Source of the DNA: CAYFMS01 sp964462325
GTDB lineage: Bacteria > Patescibacteriota > Patescibacteriia > UBA9934
Length of the DNA stretch: 17,908 bases
NCBI GenBank assembly: GCA_964462325.1
Contig: CAYWYQ010000014.1
Coordinates: forward strand, 1 to 17,908
Direction of reading: 5' to 3'
Position 1 is the stretch's first letter, and the number at the start of each line of letters is the position of its first letter. Below, in pieces: positions 13,199 to 17,908 of the stretch. Both the position numbers and the translations under genes were made by a program. The notes beneath the pieces were generated by a model. It was not told where the DNA came from and did not search any database. It saw nothing but the letters and a program-made list of their open reading frames with translations.

Positions 13199-13717
13199 TT
13201 ATTCTGCTACCGTTACTGACTGTGCAGACAGAATAATGTCCTCTGTTTGCTCAGCAGCTGTACCAACATGAATCACCTTAAATTGGTATTTACTTCCATT
13301 TATTTCAAGGTAGTATTCGTATGTTCCAAAATCTGCGCATGCATCATCCTCCACTTCTGCGCAAATGTCATTGCGGAAGAATCCATTTCCAAGATCTTCA
13401 GACTCAGATGGAATAACCCGCCTTTCATCCATTTGAATCACGTGAATGCGTGAAAAATTTTCTGTAGAATACCCTTCACCCTCTTTTTGTATAGGTTCTG
13501 ATGATGACTGCAAAATCACATCGAAACGTTCTCGATTTACCGACTGAAAGAATGCATCCGGTGTATCATCAGTTGCTAAATTATAATCACGAGTCATCAC
13601 CCAGTCGTCCGGCAAGTCAAATGCAAGCCACCAATCGCCTTCAACGACCTTATTTGCACCAAAACAACCTCCACCAATTAATACTAGTCCAAATATAATA
13701 ACAATAATTTTCTTCAT
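13199..13717 (-). CDS. Small lipoprotein, function unknown
   Basis: 172 residues. A basic start (MKK) and a hydrophobic stretch lead to LIGGGC, with Cys18 as the likely lipidated residue, so the protein is predicted to sit on the outer face of the membrane. The remainder (WWLAFDLPDDW and following) looks like a compact alpha/beta domain with Cys119 and Cys127 that could form a disulfide. The C-terminus ends in a strand-rich segment and a short helix. The fold recalls small PsbP/DUF1795-like domains, which I mention only as an impression. A TACACT -10 box lies about 9 bases before the ATG, so the mRNA is nearly leaderless. It is followed on the same strand by tRNA-Cys. Confidence 0.75.
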   Translation of the reverse strand: MKKIIVIIFGLVLIGGGCFGANKVVEGDWWLAFDLPDDWVMTRDYNLATDDTPDAFFQSVNRERFDVILQSSSEPIQKEGEGYSTENFSRIHVIQMDERRVIPSESEDLGNGFFRNDICAEVEDDACADFGTYEYYLEINGSKYQFKVIHVGTAAEQTEDIILSAQSVTVAE

Positions 13718-13726
13718 AGTGAGAAA

Positions 13727-13755
13727 AGTGTAACAAAAGAGTTTCTTTTCGTAAA
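13727..13755 (-). promoter_or_regulatory. Possible promoter of the small lipoprotein gene
   Basis: On the minus strand TTTACG (13755-13750), a 17-bp spacer and TACACT (13732-13727). The predicted start near 13720 leaves about 3 nt before the ATG. The -35 matches consensus at only four of six positions. Confidence 0.45.
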
Positions 13756-13775
13756 TACAGAATCATCACCAATCA

Positions 13776-14318
13776 CTATCGGTAAATAGATATGAGTTTT
13801 TTACGAATCCCCCAGTTGCGAGCTGCTTGAATATCTTGCCCCATATACCAGTCTACACGATAATAATATCTTGCATTCATTCGGTCGCGCACAGTGCACA
13901 TACCAAGCCCCTCAATATTTAGTATTGTCCCGATGGGAACAAAGTTTGCGGCGCATGTTTGCTGTCCCTGTTCTAATAATTCACAAATATCTGTACCTTG
14001 TGCGCCGATACACGGCGTATCATCTGTTTGCCATACAACGGAATTGTATGCTGAAACCGTCATCGTCATCTGATCATCCACTTTTCGTACATCAGACAAT
14101 GGTAAGACTCCAAAGTCTTTATGCGTGTTTTGCATTGCGGCTATTTCAAGTGATACCGCGCGACTATCTGGCTCCTTGGGTATTTGAATACTTGCCTCTG
14201 CAGACGGGCCTAGTAATACAAAAAAGATGGCAAGAAACCCTGCGCTAATAATAAAAACCTCTTTCTTTCCTTTTTGGATCCGTCTATAGAGAGACGTAAA
14301 CTGAGTCTTTTTATTCAT
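13776..14318 (-). CDS. Membrane-anchored 3D-domain protein (putative cell-wall enzyme)
   Basis: 180 residues from ATG 14318, chosen over the upstream GTG 14333 because GAGGT lies 8 bases ahead of it. After a basic N-terminus there is a hydrophobic segment (21-38) and a possible cleavage site at PSAEA, so it is exported or anchored. Residues about 85-180 match the 3D domain, a double-psi beta barrel named for three aspartates: SAYNSVVWQTDDTPC (Asp99/Asp100), CTVRDRMN (Asp145) and RVDWYM (Asp156), with NFVPIGT and GIRK also typical. Related domains occur in lytic transglycosylases and resuscitation-type proteins, so it may remodel peptidoglycan. It is divergent from the class A penicillin-binding protein gene, which fits a wall role. 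Confidence 0.85.
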   Translation of the reverse strand: MNKKTQFTSLYRRIQKGKKEVFIISAGFLAIFFVLLGPSAEASIQIPKEPDSRAVSLEIAAMQNTHKDFGVLPLSDVRKVDDQMTMTVSAYNSVVWQTDDTPCIGAQGTDICELLEQGQQTCAANFVPIGTILNIEGLGMCTVRDRMNARYYYRVDWYMGQDIQAARNWGIRKKLISIYR

Positions 14319-14340
14319 ATAAATGTACCTCACAGAAATA

Positions 14341-14360
14341 AAAAAAGTCCTGTTGAGGAC
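14341..14360 (-). promoter_or_regulatory. Hairpin plus T tract at the 5' end of the 3D-protein mRNA
   Basis: On the minus strand GTCCT (14360-14356), loop CAAC and AGGAC (14351-14347) are followed by six T (14346-14341). The predicted transcription start lies at about 14360, so this terminator-like structure would be at the very 5' end of the transcript. A competing pairing of TCCTG with CAGGA is also possible. Confidence 0.55.
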
Positions 14361-14366
14361 GGCAGG

Positions 14367-14395
14367 ATCCTAACATGCGACATATGAGTGGTCAA
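14367..14395 (-). promoter_or_regulatory. Promoter of the 3D-domain protein gene
   Basis: On the minus strand TTGACC (14395-14390), a 17-bp spacer and TAGGAT (14372-14367), with TG one base ahead of the -10 hexamer (extended -10). Confidence 0.65.
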
Positions 14396-14438
14396 TACAA
14401 ATCTTTAAAAAATGGCTAGTATTCGTTAAATTAATTGA

Positions 14439-14466
14439 TTGCCAAATTTCTATTCAGTGCTATAAT
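14439..14466 (+). promoter_or_regulatory. Promoter of the class A PBP gene
   Basis: TTGCCA (14439-14444), a 16-bp spacer ending in TGC and a consensus TATAAT (14461-14466). The predicted start near 14473 leaves a leader of about 10 nt. It places the true start codon downstream of the open frame's first TTG at 14435. Confidence 0.7.
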
Positions 14467-14482
14467 AACCACAAATATATCT

Positions 14483-17380
14483 ATGCATAAAGGAAAATCA
14501 GGGCAGAGCTGGGCAAGCGAAAGAAAGAAAAGAAAAAAATTCTCTTTCAAAAAACTACTTCAGTCAATCACAATGAAGAAGAAATGGGATAAGAAAAGCA
14601 TTGTAAAAAATGTCATCTTAGCGGGAATTGCTTTATTTCTCCTCGGTACCATCGTCTTTTTAGGGATGTTTGCATGGTATTCGCGAGATCTTCCAGATCC
14701 AGGAACCCTTATTCTCCGTGAAGTACCTCAATCGACAAAAATTTATGACAAAACGGGTGAACATCTCTTATATGAAATTTCTGGAGATGAAAAACGCACC
14801 CTCGTTACCCTAGATGAAATACCAGACTTTATTCCTCAAGCGACCATTACCGCAGAAGACCGAAAATTCTATGAGCACGGTGGCTTTGATTTGAAAGGAA
14901 TTATACGAGCGGTACTTGTAAATGTCTCTACACTTAATCCAACCGGACAAGGAGCATCCACCATTACACAACAACTTGTAAAAAACTCTATTCTCACAAA
15001 TGAGAAAACAATTTCACGAAAAGTAAAAGAGCTTGTACTGTCTATTGCGCTTGAGCGACGATATGAGAAAGATGAGATTCTACAAATGTACCTCAATGAA
15101 ATTCCCTACGGTTCTACGAATTACGGAATCGAATCTGCCGCGCAGGCCTATTTCAGTAAACCTGCTTCAGATTTAACATTAGCAGAGGGGGCGACACTTG
15201 CTGGTCTACCAAAAGCTCCAACCACATACTTAAATAATCCAGAACGGTTACTCGAACGAAGAAATTGGATTTTAAATGACATGAAAGAGCTTGGGTATAT
15301 TGGCGAGGAAGCCCTACAAGAAGCTCTTCTTGAAGAAACAAGTATCACGCCGTCTGCAAGCGGAATAAATGCACCCCATTTTGTGTTTTGGGTGAAGGAA
15401 TTACTTGTGGAGGAATATGGCGAGCGCGCCGTTGAGCAAGGAGGCCTCCGTGTCATTACCTCGCTTGATTTTGATAAACAACAAATTGCCGAAGAGGCGG
15501 TTGTAAGCAATGTTGCTGCGCGAGGAGAAACCTATGGATACAATAATACCGGTCTTGTTTCTATCGATCCAAAAACAGGGCATGTTATTGCCATGGTAGG
15601 TTCTGCAGATTACTTTGATGAAGAAATTGATGGTGCGGTAAATACAACACTCAGACCCCTGCAGCCAGGATCTAGTTTTAAGCCCATTATGTACACGGCT
15701 GGTTTCGAAGCCGGGTATACACCGAACACTATTTTGTGGGATGTAAACACAACATTCCCCTCTTCTTCCGGCCCTTACAATCCTCGTAACTTTGATTTCA
15801 AGGAACGCGGACCTATAACGGTTCGAAAAGCTTTGCAAGGGTCACTAAATATTCCAGCCGTAAAGATGCTCTACCTTATTGGTGTAGAAAATGGGCTTTC
15901 ATTTGCAGAACGTCTTGGTTATACAACCCTGACAGATCGTTCCAGATTTGGCCTTGCGGTCGTTCTTGGTGGAGCGGAGGTAAAACCGCTTGAACATACA
16001 GCAGCTTATGCAACTTTTGCCGCTGAAGGAATTTACCGCGAACCTGTCGCTATACTAAAAGTAGAAGATTCGAATGGCGAAGTATTGCAAGAATGGGAAG
16101 AAACGGAAGGAGAAAAAGTACTGGAAATAAACCATGCTCGTATGATTACCGATGTTCTTTCTGACGACAATGCACGAGCATATATCTTCGGAACAGGAAG
16201 TAATCTTACTCTTCCCGGTAGACCAGCCGCCGCAAAAACAGGAACAACAAATGATGCGAAAGATGGGTGGACCGTTGGATACACACCCCAGCTTGCTACC
16301 GCTGTCTGGGCCGGAAATACTGATGGTTCCGTTATGAGTAGTAACTCTGGCGGGTATACGGTTGCTTCCCCTGTTTGGCGTGAGTACATGAAAAAGGCAC
16401 ATGCAGACTTACCTGTTGAATATTTTGGATCAGCAACAATCCCCATCACTGGAAAGGATATTCTTGATGGGATCATTCCTAGCCAAACAATCGTGATTGA
16501 TACCGCTTCTGGAAAGTTAGCAACAGACCTGACACCAGAAAGTTATAGAGAAGAGAAAGTTTGTGGTGAGTATCACAATATATTGAGCTATGTAAATACG
16601 AGTGATCCGCTTGGAGCTGCTCCTAGTAATCCTGAGGCGGTAAATAGCGCATGGACAAATTGGGAATCGGCCGTTGAAACTTGGATCACGAGTCAAAATG
16701 AACAAATTACCGCAGGAGAAATCGAGGGAACTATTATTAAAAACTGCGAGATTCCAGAGGAAGAGGATGATGTTCATGTTGCAGCAAATATACCGACTAT
16801 AAAGATAAAAGAACCGGACAACAATAATAAAATAAATCGCACATTTGATCTTGCGGTACGAGCAAGTTCTCGCCGAGGAATTTCGCGACTAGAGGTTTTA
16901 ATCGATGACCGAGCTGTTCACACTTCTACAAATAGGTCTGACCTTACGATCACCCTTCCTTCCTGGGTAGAGCCGGGTGAACACACCCTCACGGTCGCCG
17001 CCTATGACGATGTAGATAATATGGCATCAGATTCTGTTTCTGTTGAAGTAGACACAGATGTTATCTCTCATAGCTTTTCCATTACAAACCCATTTAACAA
17101 CCAAGTGATTGTAAATGATGGAAACCCCTATACGATTGTTGCTGAAAATAGTCAGGCTTCTGATCATCGGATCGTTGAGCTTAGCTACATGAATCTTCAG
17201 ACACAGCAAGTCACCTTTTTACAGCACATAAATAACCCTGGACCCGTCGTTTCTGTCCCCTGGACATTACCGAATGCGGGCGGATATCTTCTCTTCATTC
17301 GATCAACGACAAAGAATGGAGATCAAATTGATGGACAGCCTGTTCGTGTCTTTGTAAAAAATACACCATCTTCCCCTTAG
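14483..17380 (+). CDS. Class A penicillin-binding protein with two C-terminal Ig-like domains
   Basis: 965 residues from ATG 14483. It polymerises lipid II and cross-links peptidoglycan outside the membrane. A basic cytoplasmic tail (1-40) precedes one membrane segment (about 41-66). The GT51 glycosyltransferase domain follows, with EDRKFYEHGG (catalytic Glu125), STITQQLVK (about 159-167), RKVKE (Glu183) and LQMYLNEIPYG. The transpeptidase domain has SSFK (Ser397, Lys400), SLN (454-456) and KTGTT (585-589). Residues about 770-965 form two beta-rich Ig-like modules (PTIKIKEPDNN..., then SFSITNPFNNQ...), not part of a typical class A enzyme, which may hold the wall or partner proteins. ATG 14483 is chosen because the promoter lies just upstream; no Shine-Dalgarno site is seen. 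It is divergent from the 3D-domain gene. Confidence 0.95.
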   Translation: MHKGKSGQSWASERKKRKKFSFKKLLQSITMKKKWDKKSIVKNVILAGIALFLLGTIVFLGMFAWYSRDLPDPGTLILREVPQSTKIYDKTGEHLLYEISGDEKRTLVTLDEIPDFIPQATITAEDRKFYEHGGFDLKGIIRAVLVNVSTLNPTGQGASTITQQLVKNSILTNEKTISRKVKELVLSIALERRYEKDEILQMYLNEIPYGSTNYGIESAAQAYFSKPASDLTLAEGATLAGLPKAPTTYLNNPERLLERRNWILNDMKELGYIGEEALQEALLEETSITPSASGINAPHFVFWVKELLVEEYGERAVEQGGLRVITSLDFDKQQIAEEAVVSNVAARGETYGYNNTGLVSIDPKTGHVIAMVGSADYFDEEIDGAVNTTLRPLQPGSSFKPIMYTAGFEAGYTPNTILWDVNTTFPSSSGPYNPRNFDFKERGPITVRKALQGSLNIPAVKMLYLIGVENGLSFAERLGYTTLTDRSRFGLAVVLGGAEVKPLEHTAAYATFAAEGIYREPVAILKVEDSNGEVLQEWEETEGEKVLEINHARMITDVLSDDNARAYIFGTGSNLTLPGRPAAAKTGTTNDAKDGWTVGYTPQLATAVWAGNTDGSVMSSNSGGYTVASPVWREYMKKAHADLPVEYFGSATIPITGKDILDGIIPSQTIVIDTASGKLATDLTPESYREEKVCGEYHNILSYVNTSDPLGAAPSNPEAVNSAWTNWESAVETWITSQNEQITAGEIEGTIIKNCEIPEEEDDVHVAANIPTIKIKEPDNNNKINRTFDLAVRASSRRGISRLEVLIDDRAVHTSTNRSDLTITLPSWVEPGEHTLTVAAYDDVDNMASDSVSVEVDTDVISHSFSITNPFNNQVIVNDGNPYTIVAENSQASDHRIVELSYMNLQTQQVTFLQHINNPGPVVSVPWTLPNAGGYLLFIRSTTKNGDQIDGQPVRVFVKNTPSSP

Positions 17381-17414
17381 GTTTGGTTCCGCACCACTAC
17401 AACACATAGCCCTA

Positions 17415-17450
17415 TATAAAACACCAGCCAAACAAGGCTGGTGTTTTATA
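17415..17450 (+). terminator. Terminator of the PBP gene (possibly bidirectional)
   Basis: A perfect 15-bp stem (17415-17429 with 17436-17450) encloses a 6-nt loop. Four T end the right arm and four A lie in the left arm, so it could act in both directions. It lies 34 bp past the PBP stop. Confidence 0.85.
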
Positions 17451-17504
17451 CGAAGTTTCTATACACCGTTCAAGGTTTTACCTCTCGACTTCCGATCTGA
17501 GGTG

Positions 17505-17536
17505 CCGACTAAACCAGCTCCGCTGATTGAAGTCGG
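17505..17536 (+). repeat. Dispersed CCAGCT 20-mer, second copy, within CCGACT/AGTCGG arms
   Basis: CCGACT (17505-17510) pairs with AGTCGG (17531-17536). The 20-mer at 17514-17533 matches 9544-9563 with one difference. The AGTCGGAC string recurs in the inverted repeat at 9469-9504. Confidence 0.6.
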
Positions 17537-17540
17537 ACAT

Positions 17541-17908
17541 CTCTTTCAGCAACAAAACCGTCTGTGCAGAAAATGAATTTACTAGATTCCAGATCCTACC
17601 TGCCGGCAGGCAAGCAGGTCTGGAATGACGGTGTGCGCTAAACGCTAATAGCTAAGCGGCTAAGTGGCTAACAGGTAATAGCTCGTTTGTTATTCGACTA
17701 CACCCTACTCTCTACCCCTACATCCTACTCCCTAACTCCTACTTACTAAACCGTCCGCAAAGGATATTGGATCCTCTTTAGGTGAAAGACAGGAATCTTC
17801 CGCAGACATATAATTTTGTCGCCACACCTTGTCCGCGCAGATAATTAAATGAAATTTGCTTGAACGTTGAGGACCGAAGTAAGTCGTACTGAAAGGTACG
17901 GCGTCGAG
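17541..17908 (+). repeat. Composite intergenic repeat, copy C (cut by the window end)
   Basis: A cap hairpin with stem ATTCCAGA (17586-17593) and TCTGGAAT (17619-17626) encloses the palindrome CCTGCCGGCAGG. GCTAA-type tandem units, TATTCGA, repeated CCCTAC/CTCCTAC units and TTACTAAACCGTCCGC follow. The structured tail has stem CGTAC (17885-17889) and GTACG (17896-17900). It has the same module order as copy B, with extra sequence between the TTACTAAACC string and the tail. No gene is visible from 17451 to the end. Confidence 0.75.

Noticed and set aside
14435..14482. Longer PBP starting at TTG 14435
   Set aside because: The -35/-10 promoter (14439-14466) would lie inside this extension, so the transcript cannot encode it.
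684..17380. UGA recoded as glycine (code 25), as in some CPR lineages
   Set aside because: All recognised genes read through in the standard code without internal TGA, and TGA serves as the stop of the lipoprotein gene at 684-686.

Overview
The window looks like a scaffold from an uncultivated bacterium of the Candidate Phyla Radiation (Patescibacteria). This is an inference from several signs together: a bifunctional PGI/PMI-type sugar isomerase, a stand-alone DipZ-like redoxin, short tightly packed genes, transcripts predicted to start almost at the start codon, a standard genetic code, and large palindromic intergenic repeats. Two runs of N (6415-6455 and 12885-12894) show that it is a scaffolded assembly.

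Left block (about 46-3667). This self-contained divergent cassette is visibly more GC-rich than the rest and uses strong Shine-Dalgarno sites. Leftwards it encodes a small lipoprotein overlapping a small secreted protein. Rightwards it encodes a 708-residue multi-spanning membrane protein of unknown function behind a structured RNA leader. The two promoters share nearly the same core, and each arm ends in its own terminator.

Middle block (3668-9358). A leftward operon encodes a small ferredoxin with a [3Fe-4S]-type cysteine pattern, a FAD/NAD(P) oxidoreductase and a PGI/PMI isomerase. It is bracketed by two 163-bp, nearly identical, inverted palindromic elements embedded in other dispersed repeats. 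Next come iscS and an IscU/NifU-type scaffold whose tail resembles a BFD domain that has lost all four cysteine ligands.

Right block (9359-17450). Two adjacent AAGTC-N-GACTT palindromes precede an orphan gene whose promoter has a G7 tract in its spacer. A VIT1/CCC1-type metal transporter gene and a DipZ-like redoxin gene form a leftward operon, divergent from a host-attachment/baeRF-like gene. Then come tRNA-Cys(GCA) with odd inverted copies of its T-arm, a small lipoprotein, a membrane-anchored 3D-domain protein, and a class A penicillin-binding protein with two C-terminal Ig-like domains.

Together the genes cover iron handling and Fe-S assembly (VIT1, IscS, IscU, ferredoxin), electron transfer and thiol redox (FAD oxidoreductase, DipZ-like), sugar-phosphate interconversion, and cell-wall synthesis and remodelling. 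The window ends (17451-17908) inside another copy of the composite repeat.
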